Shown: positions 21,506-33,648, numbered from the stretch's first letter. The stretch is DNA of 64,000 bases from Vandiemenella viatica (GCA_031002005.1 CM061918.1:40862947-40926946); one strand, 5' to 3'. The notes: generated by a model from the sequence alone, not told the origin. Numbers and translations are program-made.

Positions 21506-21818
21506 GGGGGCATCCACAAATTACGTGAGGTGTTTTTCCGGATTTCTGGACCCCCCTCCCCCCTGGTGAGATTTCGTGATATCTGGCCGGACCCCCCTCC
21601 CCCCTCTCTGGTGAGATCTGGTACGTGAGAACCACCCCCCTAGAAATCGCCCTGGAAACTTTTGTTGACTTTTTTTTCTTTTGGCTCTACTGTCCCCAAA
21701 TTTTTCGCAAAATCTCACGTGAGATTCCCGTAGACCCCCCCCCCCCCCTGGTGAAATCTGGTGAGATTTCGCCGGACCCCCCCCTCTATTTCACCTCACG
21801 TAATTAATGGATGTCCCC
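21506..21818 (-). mobile_element. C/G-rich TIR element with 3-bp target duplication, copy 1
   Basis: The termini GGGGGCATCCACAAATTACG and CGTAATTAATGGATGTCCCC are flanked by ACA on both sides (21503-21505; 21819-21821). The interior repeats GGTGAGATTTCG and CTGGTGA(A/G)ATCTGG words between long C-runs. The family relative at 30141-30430 lies in the opposite orientation, flanked by AAA. No coding. Confidence 0.75.
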
Positions 21819-21839
21819 ACACTGCACCGGATAGGTGCA

Positions 21840-21925
21840 ACGGGACCTGGCACGACCCAAGTTCTATAGTTCGGACTCCAGGATAAACTGATAGGGGCGG
21901 AATGCGCAGCCAATAATAATAAAAA
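21840..21925 (+). repeat. SINE-2 body/tail fragment
   Basis: GTTCGGACTCCAGGATAAAC and GGGGCGGAATGCGCAG followed by an AATAATAA tail correspond to the 3' half of SINE-2. Confidence 0.55.
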
Positions 21926-22479
21926 AAAACCTATCAACAGGTCACTAAGACCACAAACAGCCTTTTTTCTATGTAGATTGGTTTATGTCTACAAGTACAC
22001 ACTGTTTTCGTCAAATGCCGTAAGAAAAGGAAGCCGACAACCGTGGATTGAGTTAAGCGTAGTAACAACACAAAGAGAATATGTGAAGTAATGGCCGAAA
22101 CGAAAACAGTGACGGTAATACCGAAAGAAGAGAAACTGCAGCACATAAAAGTGTTGTATAGCATAAGGTAACTACAGGCATTCGACATTCGCTAGCACTG
22201 TAAATCTTGGTTAATAAACTAACATATTAAGATGTCAAATGTTTTATTATTTTTGAGATTACAACAAAAAAAACTCAATTAATTTTGGTCGCATATAAAA
22301 CTACATACATACCCTTCCTACATAGTAAGAGTTACATTGACCAGCGCTGACGAAAATAGCAAGCTACACTTTCAACGTGTTGATTCGGTAATGGAACGTA
22401 ATTTATTTTTGTTGTCAAGTTTTCTTTCACTTAATTCTAGTTGACGACTGGCTCATTGGTAATATGACAGAGCTAAGAG

Positions 22480-22614
22480 GGGGGAGGCGCAACTAACTGG
22501 GATGAATTCAGGCATAGCCTTTTGAAGTAACCATCCCGTCATTCGGGAAACCGTGGAAAACCAAAATCTGGATGCCCAGACTGGGATTCGAACCCGCTCC
22601 CCCACCACGCTCTT
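22480..22614 (-). mobile_element. SINE-1, degraded minus copy
   Basis: GAACCCGCTCCCCCACCACG at its 5' side and CCGTGGAAAACCAAAATCTG in the body identify the family. It carries internal deletions. Confidence 0.65.
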
Positions 22615-23526
22615 GGTTTTAACTCCTTTACAGGATGTGTCCGTACAATAGATGTACTGCGCCGTACAGTATTGCTTCTAAAAACAACGTCCGAATGTAA
22701 TGAGCAGTTTTTCACATGAATTCACCGGGAATACAGGGTACCGTGTGTGCATTTTATTGACTCCAGGTGAAACTGTAAAGTTCTTTTTCATTATAAAAAT
22801 TAATAAATTTGAGTCCAAATTACTAGATATAGTTTGAATAACAGTATGTCACACCAACATAGGAACGATGGGTAATTTGCATAACGCGCGCAGAAAATTT
22901 GCATCCATTATCCGGCGGTGACAAGTTAATGAACTCTGGAGAGAATAAAACAGGCCATTCCGCTAATATAACTACGCCCAAGTTGTAATTGAGTTTCTAT
23001 GTTACACGAAACGCGTCGGGCGGAAAGTGTATTCCGAACGTAATACACCTGTTTTTCCTTCGCGGCGAACTTCACGTCGTGTCTACGTCAACGACATTAA
23101 CGACAAGCCAGTCTCAATGAGGATAGTATTGTGTCATCGTATCTATCTCCCGAATCGTGTAACGTTCGTAATATGTTGTGCGATTTTATGTCTAGTGAGT
23201 TTCGATTTTAAGCGAAGAAATGACAACAGTCCCGTATTCGTCTAGGTGAGTATTTCTCTAATGGCGTGTTTTGGAAATAATAAAAAAACAAAACTGCCTC
23301 ACAGCATATAAAATAACATTTCCTAAATCTGGAGACTAATCTGAAAGAATATCTTCCCACAATCAACAGTGGAAAAGCATTTAAGGAAAGCCGGAGATGG
23401 TCTAGAAATTTTTTTTTTTTGTACCAAACATTAGTTAAAGAGAATCTTTGATTATCGTTATGTGACTGCTGAATGCATTTGTCATCTTAGCGAACATACT
23501 TCTCTTCCTGAATTTTACTCAACATG
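22615..23526. other. Unassigned stretch
   Basis: No feature recognised. 22980-23250 is less A+T-rich and open in one plus frame, but without motifs. Confidence 0.35.
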
Positions 23527-24077
23527 GCCTTTGCCAAAACGATTCCTGATGCAGATGTAATACAAAAGAGGAATGTGATATCATAAATGCAATAAAACCA
23601 ATTTTTCGAGAGTTGGCACAGCCAGAATTGTTACAGAAATGTCTGAAGGGAAAAACGCAGAAGTGCAATGAGGGTGTTAACGATTTAATTTGGGCAGTGT
23701 TTCATAGGAATGTGTTTGTGGACGTAAAAATACTCCAATTTAGCAGTTTTAATGCAATACAAAATAACAACGAAGGGAAAAATGTGAAGTATTGAAGGCA
23801 TTAGGATTTTCAGACGGAGTGAACAATGTACGAGCACTAAGAAATATTGGCAAAAAGAGGATTATGGGGAGCAGAAAGAGAAAGGAATATGAAATATTTT
23901 ACAAAATGTCATAAAAAAGACGGAAAAAAGCAGTTTTTAGAAGATAAGAAGACCCTGACAATTTATTCTTTAGAGCGGGAATGTATTGACAAACATTGGA
24001 AGCTATTTCCAGTAAATTTCATTTTTTGTACCAAAAAGGAACATTTTCCGAAAAAAATATTAAAGATAAGGAGATAA
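23527..24077 (+). pseudogene. Repetitive transposon-associated protein fragment
   Basis: A frame at 23590-23795 reads AIKPIFRELAQPELLQKCLK, then CNEGVNDLIWAVFHRNVFVD and a NNNEGKNVKY end with a stop. A further frame (23847-24077) begins AKRGLWGAERERN and is lysine-rich. The pattern (KPIF..L..PELL.KCL.G.TQN.NE..N..IW.R.PK.VFV, then a K/R-rich tail) recurs in my memory of repetitive proteins of arthropods and cnidarians, thought to belong to a DNA transposon. I cannot name the superfamily. It has several stops and shifts. Confidence 0.4.
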
Positions 24078-24259
24078 AATGTGTATATGTTCATCTTTGT
24101 TACATTTTAAGACAGGCTTATTGTAAAATGTCCAGTAGTAAGTAATGTATTTTATAAAATATCACATATTGAAGAAAAAAAAATGATTGTTTCAAAAAAA
24201 TATTCAAAAGACTACAAAATTTCCTTCCGTCCTAAACTTAAAATGGTACAAAATTCTTG

Positions 24260-24650
24260 ACCAGATTTCAAGTTAGTATGCTGAATAGTTTTCCTACAGA
24301 TGTTCCTAAAAGTTTAAAACTTTATATGGACAGCATGGGTTCCTTCGGCTCCCTTAATGTAGAATCGAAAACTGAATTACCTAGTTCGGATGACAAGCCT
24401 ATCACTCAAAGCATTTTTGGCTATCATGTCTTCCTGAGTATCCAGTTTTAGAAGAAAAAGCTGTACAATTTCTGATGGCTTTTGTCGCTACCTCTAACTG
24501 TGAAGCCGGATTTTGAACACAGGTTTCCCTAAAAAATAAATACACTAACAGACAGTCTAAACGGATCTGACAAGTTATCGCCTCTTGCTTCAGATGTGAA
24601 GTATTTAGTCAGTATGAAACAGCTTCACAATTCAATAATTTTATCTTATT
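24260..24650 (+). pseudogene. hAT (ZBED5-like) transposase C-terminus, decayed
   Basis: After the open frame 24257-24451, the next frame reads EEKAVQFLMAFVATSNCEAG, then VSLKNKYTNRQ. This recalls the C-terminus of ZBED5/SPIN-like hAT transposases (FL..F.TSYLCE.GFS.....K.KYRNRL). An extra base after CEAGF breaks the frame. It is a different lineage from the hATC piece at 17423-17698. Confidence 0.6.
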
Positions 24651-25974
24651 TCAATTTAATAATTGCAATTATTTGTATAATAATTTCGTAAAAGCCCTGT
24701 AATAATCATAACCAATACTAATGAAAGGCCAAGTTTGTTCGTCGTTTCCGAAACGCTGACGTCACGCTGCAAACCTAAGTTGCCAAATTAACAGCGGCCA
24801 GAGATTATACTTAATTTTGTTTAGGTAAGCAAATGCGAATATATGATTGCCAGAACGATGAAAAAAGCACATATTTCGTTTAAATTAACATATTAATTAT
24901 TAGCTGCTTTTTATTTATATTCATTCGATGTAGATGCTTTGTTTACATTCTCTAATTGCTGTTATCGTCGTGGTCGGGCAATAGCCGTTCCCGAGTTTAT
25001 GTTTCTCACTTGGGGACGCTTATTTATGTGTGCATCGTTGATGGCTGATCAGGCAGATACTGGCGTAAAATAACAGCCCACACACGTTGCACCTAGGGTG
25101 GCGTACGTGGTAGTGTTTGTCAAGTTCTATTAATCAAACAAATGTGGGAATCACATTCATATTGCGACGCACTGAACGTATCAATCAGCGTGACATGGAA
25201 GATTTCATTTTACAACAGAAACATTAACATTTGTCGTTAGAGAGGAGTTACTTAATTTTTTAAAAAAATTAAGTTGCTTTCATGAGCGCAATGTGACACA
25301 AATAATTACTTTTAATCGTGGTCTACGCTGCATAGATCACGATCAATGTCGAACTACTTCCTTTCAAACGAAATTACGCGGCATAAGGTAAATTGTTAAG
25401 ATTATTTTTAATTTGCTTTGCTTTCACTGCCACCATATTATCAAGGTCGTTATTTCAGTTTGTGATTAGGTTAAAATACAACCTGAACCAGGATGACAAC
25501 AAACTTTTCGCTACCGTATAAGGCATGAGGAATAGCAAGGAGCGTTACTTTATAACAATTCTATGTACTTAGTTTAAGCAATTGCGGAACAAACGACTTG
25601 TGAAAGGTCATTTTTAACGGGCTTAGAGGCTAGTATAAAAGATTATTAAAGAACACGAAACTTATATTGATATACAAATAATGTTTCAGTTTGCCTACAC
25701 ATTACAGAATAGAGAATAAGCTTTCAGTGGGTAGCAAAAAAATAATTCTATAAATTATCAGGTCACAGGAAAGAAAAGTTAGCTAAACCTATCTAGATGA
25801 CTGCCACCTCCAGATACAGGATTCATGAGGAATGATAAATACTGATGGGGGTGGTAGCATAAACAATATTGAGTAAACAAAGTTCATATAAACATTCGTC
25901 CGGTTTCCGTCCGTTTGTGAGAGACAAGTGCTGCAATGTTATGCATAAAATAAACCTCAGAAAATGATCAAGAG
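24651..25974. other. Unassigned A+T-rich stretch
   Basis: Nothing identified with confidence. Around 25465-25500, GGTTAAAATACAACCTGAAC resembles the sequence near 40290 discussed in the findings. Confidence 0.3.
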
Positions 25975-26128
25975 ATGGAAAGGACTGGGGACAAGGAATG
26001 GGAAGGAATTCGGCCATGGCCTTTTAAAAGAAGCACCCCGCCCTTCGCTTGGAATGTTATTAGGGGAAACCATGGAAAACCAAAATTTGGATGCCCGGAA
26101 CGGGATTAAAACCAGAGACCTCGAGTTT
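25975..26128 (-). mobile_element. SINE-1, truncated minus copy
   Basis: GGAAGGAATTCGGCCATGGC and ACCATGGAAAACCAAAATTT are diagnostic. The B box is mutated (GGATTAAAACC on the plus strand) and the 5' head is missing. Confidence 0.7.
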
Positions 26129-26559
26129 TAACGAAATTGTATTTTAAGAATTGCTCGTAGTAACCTGGGAGTTGAGTAAATATGGTTTTGTATATTTTTC
26201 TTGCAATTAATAGTGAATTTGTGTGAATGGAAAACTATGTAAATGCTATGTAATATGTTCAAACACAGTACTATGCAAGAAACATTAGTTAAAAGTATTC
26301 TAAGTATTGATGTGAGCAACGATGTTTATACGATGTCTGGATTGATTTATGTGGATCATTTTGTGTGCAAATATCTGTAATTTTTGTTTCTGTGCATTTC
26401 ATAATGATTCTATATGATTTTTTATTAATTCTGATTGTTTTAATATGCTTTTAATTGTTTAAGTACTGTTAGAATTCCAGATACGTCTGTCGGAAGTCTT
26501 GGAAATATTCTGACATTTTCTATAAAGCTTTATATATGCGATCTGCAGAGTTTTGGGTC

Positions 26560-26575
26560 ATTCGGTATTCAGAGT

Positions 26576-26610
<35 letters not shown>

Positions 26611-26624
26611 TTCGGTATTCAGAG
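26560..26624. repeat. (TAG)n microsatellite between 15-bp direct repeats
   Basis: ATTCGGTATTCAGAG occurs at 26560-26574 and again at 26610-26624, with about 11 TAG units between. The duplication is exact. Confidence 0.85.
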
Positions 26625-26788
26625 AGTTCGTCAGAGTATTGTGAGTTGTTTGAATGTTATAATCTCTGGAGCATGTGTTTACTTTTTTTTGCACCTATTA
26701 TCTTTGAAGTTCGATGTCTTAAAGGAAAATAAACAAAGTGAATCTTCCATGTACTAGTTATTTCATTTTAACACCGAGATACCTATAA

Positions 26789-26832
26789 CCCGTCCTCTCG
26801 AATGAGAGGCCAGAGCGTTAAAAAAAAAAAAA
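26789..26832 (-). repeat. SINE-1 head fragment
   Basis: TCGAATGAGAGGCCAGAGCG corresponds to the tRNA-like head of SINE-1 in minus orientation. The rest is absent. Confidence 0.45.
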
Positions 26833-28837
26833 GTTTTTTTCAGCTTTGTGAAAAAAAGCATGAAAAAAACTTAGCACCCTTGTTTTTTTTCTAAATTTGT
26901 TTCTTTTTTTCAGTAAACAATATATCTGATAAATTATAGTTTCATTTACGGAACTTACATTTTACAAGTGTGTTTTAAATCTTACTGAATCATATAATGT
27001 TTAACATAATGATTCATAAACGTATATATATAGGTAACATAATTTTATTCATCCTCTATGCCAGTACCACATTCACTAGTATCAGCACTACCAACACTAG
27101 TTCGGTATGTGTCGGAATTTTCTGTTTCTTCTTCTGTCTCCTCTAGATCCATAACTTCAGAAATAATTACATTTTATTTTACTAGTTGTCCTTGTATTGT
27201 ACGCAAAATATTTTGAGATTGCAATTTTAAACTGTGAGCAAAGTACACACTGTGCATAAAGACTACGCCGATAATTCTGTATTAAGGTCTTTTAAGTTTG
27301 AATTTAAATCTATTATCATACAAAATAGGAGCTTTATTTCTTTTCCAATCGTTGGTTTACGCCAACGGTTGCAAGGAAACGATTCATAATTACTGACAAT
27401 TTAAAGACTCAGTATCACTATACGCCGAGAGTTTAACAAGTATACGAATATAAGGGGAGCTCAGTAAGTAATAAAAAAAGGCAAAAAACCGTTGATAAAT
27501 TTTAAATTCCTAATTTTTTAAAAGATCCGTAGGTCTACAGATAAATTCGTAGGGCTAGCAGTACTAATTCAAATAACGAGTATCAATCCAAACAACGGGG
27601 AACGGGGATTCCTTCTCGCACAACCTAGCCTCTTCGGGAAGTCCCCGTTCATAAAAGAAAATTTCAGTCAATGTTTCAAATATTTTCGTAATTTTTTTTT
27701 CTACTGAACCAGAAAAATATATTAGATTTAAAAATTAAGAAAAGTACTTAGAATTATCTCTAAAACAGTCATATCAAACAATAAATGCCTTACGAATTTG
27801 TGATTTAGTAGTTATGGAAATAAACTTGTTTTTTTCATGTTTTTTCAAGCCAGAATTTTTTTTTTTTTACACTACGCATGGCCAATCCTTTAAAGAATGG
27901 ATTTACTGGAAAATAACATTTCAGTACAACTATAGCGAAAAGTAACAATTTTGCAGCACAACGATGAGCACTTATAACTGTAGTAACTGATTAAGGTTGC
28001 AGCATACTATGGTCGGGGCGTATTAATTAATGTAGATTGAAGCACTGTCGTGCTGCTGCATATCAACCAAAACTCCTTAGCCTCCATGTCGGGAAAGTTA
28101 GGTAAGATAAATACATTTTCTAAGCAATGTAAATAGCAAGTAGCGAAGGAAGAGAGGTTCGGATTTTAGTGTTTTGTTTAAAAGTAGCCATTTACTAAAA
28201 AATACATTCGTTTATAATCGAAATAAGTGTCTTTAGAATTCAATATTAATTCTATTTTTTTATTTGTTGTTTTAATTTTTTTTCTTTAAACTGTTTCAGC
28301 ATTCAGGAATCTCGATCGCTTTGTGGATTTTCACAGTGGAGTCGCTGTCTACCTGTTGACATGCGTGTGTGAATAATCAATATTGTGATTTTAATCTTTC
28401 TCTATAGCGTGTTTTGGTTATTTTAACCATCGTATATCATTTTATATTAATATGCAGGCCTACTCTTTCATATTATTAAAACTTTTAAATTTGTAATTCC
28501 GCGGACTTTTACAGAATGTTCGAACGATACAACTACGATAATCCGCTCCTTAAGCTATCGATGATCAGTCGAAGAATTGAACGCGCGATCATCACTTGCT
28601 GACCTCATACAATTCTGTCTCGGAAACCATACAGAAAGCACGTTTGAGACTTTCATTTCTTCAGTAAGTTATTTCTACCCTCGTGTATTTTTACAATCAT
28701 TATTTTATCCAATATTTTGTAATAAAATGTAATATTAATTGATTAATAATTAAGCGATATTAACTAAATTTTAACATATACTAACAGATACAAAAAATAC
28801 AATTTTTTGAGGAAATATCAGAACTCTTAGTTATTAA
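26833..28837. other. A+T-rich stretch with one short acidic frame
   Basis: Mostly unassigned. A short hairpin lies at about 27600-27650 (AACGGGGA with TCCCCGTT). The acidic minus-strand frame at 27045-27177 is listed separately. Nothing else was recognised. Confidence 0.35.
27045..27177 (-). CDS. Possible terminal exon with an acidic C-terminus (hypothetical)
   Basis: The minus strand is open from 27177 to a TAA at 27045-27047 and would encode ISEVMDLEETEEETENSD, then TYRTSVGSADTSECGTGIED. Such a glutamate-rich, serine/threonine-rich end looks like a natural protein C-terminus and stands out from the A+T-rich surroundings. The upstream frame is closed, so it could only be a last exon or a transposon fragment. 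No family is recognised and chance is not excluded. Confidence 0.2.
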
Positions 28838-29770
28838 AAAACAGGAGTAAGACAAGGAGACAGACGCTCTGCGTTACTATTCAACCACGTTCTCGGAAAA
28901 GTGATACAGCAATGGTGGAAACTAAAATCAATCCTTAAAATTAACCAAGCAATCATGTTAGGCAGATGAAGATTAAAGATATACTGCCTAGCATTTGCAG
29001 ACGACAGGGCTATCTTAACAGGCGATATCAACATAGCTGAAAAACAGATCGAATTCTTGAAGAAAAAGCTGGACTGCACGTTTAATTTGAGAAAACAGAA
29101 TTTATGACCTGTGACAATAACCAAAATACATGGAAACAAAATATGAAAAAATTCAAACGAGTCCCATACTTCAAGTACACCTTGCCAAAACAATCCAAGG
29201 TAATGAAACTGAAACAAAAAACAATGAAAATAGATTCCAAAAGATGGAAACAGCTTATCGCTTAGCAAAACATTACAGCAAAAAAGGCATCTCCAAACAC
29301 ACAAAATGGATAGACTACAACTATTAAACCAGAACGTCTATGAATAGGAAACATTTGTTTGAACAAGAAAACTTATACAAAACATTGATAAAAAAGTAAG
29401 CATGAAATCTTATAATATGCAGACATTCACAGTGATATTAGAAAACGCAGACTAAAATTTTACGGACACATTAAAAAAAAGAACCATGACAGACTCACAA
29501 GACAAAGGGTTGAATTCCACGAAAGTAACGCAGTACCAGATACAAACAAATAGATTGGCGAAATCAAGGAAGATCTCAAATTAGCAGGAATTACTCCAAA
29601 AAAAGACATCGATAACAGACATTCAGATACAAAATTCACATGTGTGCAAGTTCACCGCGGGGAAAGACAGAAAAAAATGAACAAACCACATTGGCTGATG
29701 AAAGGAAAGAAGCAAACAGCAACGGTATAGAGGAAATAAGGACACAAAGGAAAAACAAACAAATTCTTCT
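28838..29770 (+). pseudogene. RTE-like non-LTR RT pseudogene
   Basis: Frames read TGVRQGD near 28845, then FNHVLGKVIQQWW, YCLAFADDRAILTG (catalytic FADD about 28989-29000), later EIIQGNE-like and RLKFYGHIKKK words near 29450, and a lysine-rich end. This order (VRQGD, FADD, Y.G, R...GH) is that of RTE-like and related RTs. Several stops and shifts are present. The part before block 4 is missing. Confidence 0.75.
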
Positions 29771-29889
29771 AATTATTTTTCGTAGTTTATTGGGTTTATC
29801 CGCAAATAAGCCTAGAGGCCTGCAGGGCCTAAATACGGTACTGGATCTCTGGCTGTAATGAGAAAGAAGTTTTGTTTTCCCAAGATTTG

Positions 29890-30471
29890 ATCATTTGCAG
29901 GACTGATTAGTATCACTATATGATTCAGAAGTGTTAGAATTATAAAAAAGTGCGAGTGTAAAAAGCAAATATCGGTAGTTTTCATTGTGTACATAATAAT
30001 TCTAAGATAGTCTGGTAAGATAAAACAGCAAAGAATGTCTTCTGAAATTAAAAATGGGTAAAAACTACATTCCACGGGGGGAGGGGGAATAATCAAGGCA
30101 AAGGCCATGCCATGCTAAATACTGGAAGGGGGCTTCAAAAGGGGGCGTCCATAAATTACGTCAGGTGAAATTGAGGGGCGGAGGTCCGGCGAAATCTCAC
30201 CAAGGGCGGGGGGGGGGGAGGGGGTTTACTGAAATCTCAAGAAAGGTTTTGGAAAAATTTTCGGACAGTAGAGCTAAAAAAAAAAAAAAAAAAATTACAA
30301 ATATTTCTAGGAGGGACAAGATCTTGCCAGAGGGGGGAGGGTCGGACCAGATCTCACGAAGTCTCACCAGAAAAGGGGGGGGGGGTCCGGAAATCTGGAA
30401 AAACACCTCACGTAATTTATTGATGCTCCCAAATAGATCGAAATGGATTTACGTAGTTTATCGACGCTCCC
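29890..30471 (+). mobile_element. GGGAGCGTCC-family element, right part, split by an insertion
   Basis: AAGAATGTCTTCTGAAATTA near 30030 aligns with the right interior of 13339-13645. The expected right terminus ACGTAGTTTATCGACGCTCC ends at 30471. Between them the element 30141-30430 has inserted. The left terminus was not found, so the left border is approximate. Confidence 0.6.
30141..30430 (+). mobile_element. C/G-rich TIR element with 3-bp target duplication, copy 2 (nested)
   Basis: GGGGGCGTCCATAAATTACG on the left and CGTAATTTATTGATGCTCCC on the right, flanked by AAA (30138-30140; 30431-30433). The interior has CGAAATCTCACCA, a poly-A-rich centre (AGAGCTAAAAAA) and G-runs, matching 21506-21818 in reverse. 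No coding. Confidence 0.75.
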
Positions 30472-30964
30472 TTAGTACTCTTGTTTGCGAGAATACCCTC
30501 ACAACGTTCGAAGAATGCAGAATGCAATGATATTAAATTTTTTGTTTGTTACAAAAACGCTGTTTAAATAGGAATTTAATAATCTTGGCAACGCCTTAAC
30601 TGCCCGCAGCTACCGCGACAGCAGTGCGAGGCGGGTTGTATACCACCCACGTGGCGGTGAGTCGGTCCCATTTCACACGGGACACAGCATGTAGCCCGCG
30701 AGTCGGGCCCGTTTCACACGAGACACTACGCATCCGGAACCTGACGCAGCTACTCTGTTTTCCTTACGTCAGACACACACAACTCCACTTCCCTCACCGA
30801 TATACCACTTGATTGATGTTACTGGAACCAGGAGTTGGTCGCGGAATCTGCATACTAAATTACCGCAAAATGGAGACAATAAAAATGAAATTGCATTTTC
30901 ATCTAAGATGTGCTAAGAGATTAGAAAAGCGGGGTATTTTATACTTTGTAGTGGATGACAAATT
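30472..30964. other. Unassigned stretch with a short duplication
   Basis: GAGTCGGTCCCATTTCACAC (30659) and GAGTCGGGCCCGTTTCACAC (30700) form a 41-bp tandem pair. Nothing else is recognised. Confidence 0.4.
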
Positions 30965-31437
30965 TCTTTTAATTATTTGACAATTATTGACAGACTGCGA
31001 ATCATAGGTCGAATCTGGTAAAAGGTATGTAGGCTATGTGTGTCCACATTTGGACTACAGTTTTGCAGTTTGGGATTCGTTTCATAGGGGCTTGATTGAC
31101 AGTATAGAGAAGAGCAGTTCGATTCTTGACTGCTTGCCACAGTCTTCATGAAAGCGCCACAGAATTGATTCTTAGATTGGGCTCGGATTCTCTGGTATAC
31201 AGAACTTATCGGTAAACTTGTGTATACCCACTTTCGTATATGAGTACGATGAAATCCTTCGCCCACCAGGCTATTTGGGGCGAAATGACAGGAGAGATAA
31301 TATAAGAAAAATAGTGTGCCGCACTTATTTTCACGTGAATTCTTTTTACCCCCCTGTCATTCAGAATTGAAATACACAGAACAGATCAATTTTGGCACCC
31401 TCTGTCACCCTCAATTTTGTGAACAGCAGAGTATATA
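30965..31437 (+). pseudogene. Jockey/CR1-type RT C-terminal fragment, decayed
   Basis: It is nucleotide-similar to 4900-5437: GACTGCGAATCATAGGTCGA, GTGTCCACATTTGGACTACA, TTGATTGACAGTATAGAGA, then the 3' UTR words CAATTTTGTGAAC and GCAGAGTATATA. Deletions and stops remove the frame. It covers only the post-RT region and 3' UTR. Confidence 0.8.
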
Positions 31438-31619
31438 CACAAGTATGTGATTTTTTTTAAAAAAAAATTCTTTTTTTTATTTAAATATCTGTACTCCAGG
31501 GATAGAAATATTGGTTGTAACTATTAGCAGGTGAAATAATAAGTAGATTTTTCTTATACGAGTAATTGGAACTATCATCTTCGTATCTGTGAAATTAGAA
31601 AATTATTACTAGTATTGGA

Positions 31620-32060
31620 TATAGAAAGCTGTAAGCTATGTAAAAGGTGACCTAAAAAACACAGAGTCGGGATAATATGACGGGAAAGCCATTGCCATAC
31701 CATTATACCATTGAACCTGTCTCATGAAGATAACAAATTTGCATTATGTTTAAGAATAGACAAAAACTAATGGGGAGGGTGTTATTGAGGGAGACTACGT
31801 ACCACAGCTCCTCCAGCAGATTTCTGTTTGCGGTTTAAAACTATGTCGCTTATTATTTCACTATAGTTTCGTATACAACATTTATGGCTTTGCTGTCCTT
31901 TTCTAAGATTGTACACTAACTGACTACAAGAAAAACAAAGCCTGAGTGACCGATAAAACACGCTATCCGTCTGTTACCGTTCGGTTAGTTTTCAGAATTT
32001 CATGACAAAATGTTATTTATCAAAAAAATTATCCTATTTCATTCCTAATGATACTATGCA
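31620..32060 (-). repeat. Dispersed repeat X, minus copy
   Basis: The reverse complement shares TTGTCATGAAAT, AAACTAACC, TTTATCGGTC and GTAAAAGGTG with 38685-39010. The stretch CAGAGTCGGGATA near 31665 is mirrored at about 38930. Family unknown. Confidence 0.5.
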
Positions 32061-33359
32061 TTTCCTTGTGAAATTAATCAAGATCTGTTTAGTCGTGCAA
32101 ACGTAGTGGAGTTACTTTCTCATTTATAACATTAGTAGTGTAGATTTATTTTAATGTAAAAAATTTAAATCAAATGAGCATTAATATGCAACGCTAACAT
32201 TTTCACAGACGACTAATACCCCGGCTACGCGCTCCGTCTTGCATGTACAGGTAAACTGCGCAGGTGAAAAACTGTACAAAAAGACGGAAACACGGAAGAG
32301 TGGCCACACGGTACAGGTAAGTTGGCGCAAACCTAGTGTGTCTACAGCTGTGACGATGTGTCCAACAGAAGAGGTTTTTTATGGAATCGTTTTATTGTTT
32401 GCTTATAAAGAAATACAGACACGTAAGTAAATATAGGCATTGTCTAAAATTATCCATGATTTTCAATTCAAACAAACCAAGAAAAATAAGAATTATGAGC
32501 TCTGTGGCAATAGCATCTCCTATTATATCACTAAAACCCTGTTACAAACACAATAATTATTACCTCTGCTTCCAGGACATGTTGAAAATTAGATATTGGG
32601 GTCCGAGCAGCTTCTTGGTCATGTAAAACTTCTAACAAGTCATAGTACCATAAGGATGGTGGTAAATGTTGTTTGTAACGATACCTGACTTGAGAGAATT
32701 CTTAACTTTGAATCATTTCTTTCCGGACGACAACTTCTGAAGGAAATATTGCGTATCATAATGTAAATAATACATAAGCAATGTGAACATTGTTATAAAT
32801 CTAAATTAAATGTACTTACTCGTTCAAAAATAGTTTATCCACAATGCTGCTACGATTTGTCAATTCTATAAACTGAATTACACATTCCTTTGAATACTTT
32901 CGTATGTCACCCATTTCAGAGATACTGTTGCAAAAAACGGTGCAAACCCAAAAACTGTACAATCAAATCTCTAGCAAGTCAACGATAGCACAAGCCACTC
33001 TTTCGAGTTTTCACGCGCTACGCATGAATCGAATTTTCTGAAAACATACTGAAATTGAAGCATTATTTTTTCACACAGACGGTTTTAACTTCGATAATAT
33101 GCTTTCCTGCGAAGGATTCAATAATTTTGATCAGGTAAAATCAACACCAAAAGAAACCAGACTAATTTCCAGATTTTTTATGTAGGGGAATTTAATTTAC
33201 CATAGCAGTACCGTAAAATAATTAATAAAAAATTTTGGAAAAATTGTGAAACTTTAAATTTAAAATCCAGTTAAAAACTGAAAATTTAATGCAGAACTGT
33301 ACTTTTTTTTTTTTTCATTTGGCAGCTTCGTGGAAACTAGTTCAGCTAAAGAATATCTT
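32061..33359. other. Unassigned A+T-rich stretch
   Basis: Nothing recognised. TACAGGTAA occurs at 32247 and again at 32312. Confidence 0.35.
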
Positions 33360-33640
33360 ACCGCAGTACTTTTGTTAATTTACTGGAGTAGTACTCCGTA
33401 TTTCTCGAATAGGCATTCAGTATGAGAACATTCCATTGGTGTTAGGAATGCGGACGAGACATAAGCCAGCGTCGTGGCGGCCACACACAGTCGCTCTTTG
33501 TGAAGGCTCGCCCTCGTGGCAGCGCCGTGTCGACAGATTGAGAGGCCAGACACCCAGAGTCCCGTGAGAACGAGTCCCGGCCACCGGGGAACCACGCCAT
33601 ACTCACGACTAGGCAGACGAACAGCTCGCCCTGTTTACAC
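33360..33640. repeat. Dispersed repeat Y, copy 1
   Basis: It shares CAGTACTTTTGTTA, GTATTTCTCGA, ACATTCCATTG and TGTCGACAGATT.GAG.GGCC in the same order with 62795-63075. It is more G+C-rich than its surroundings. Nature unknown; a long terminal repeat or the UTR of an old element are possible. Confidence 0.5.
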
Positions 33641-33648
33641 ATGACGTA

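Noticed and set aside
28834..29304. 156-codon minus-strand frame, rich in F, C and L
   Set aside because: It is antisense to the RTE-like RT fragment, which carries the recognisable motifs.
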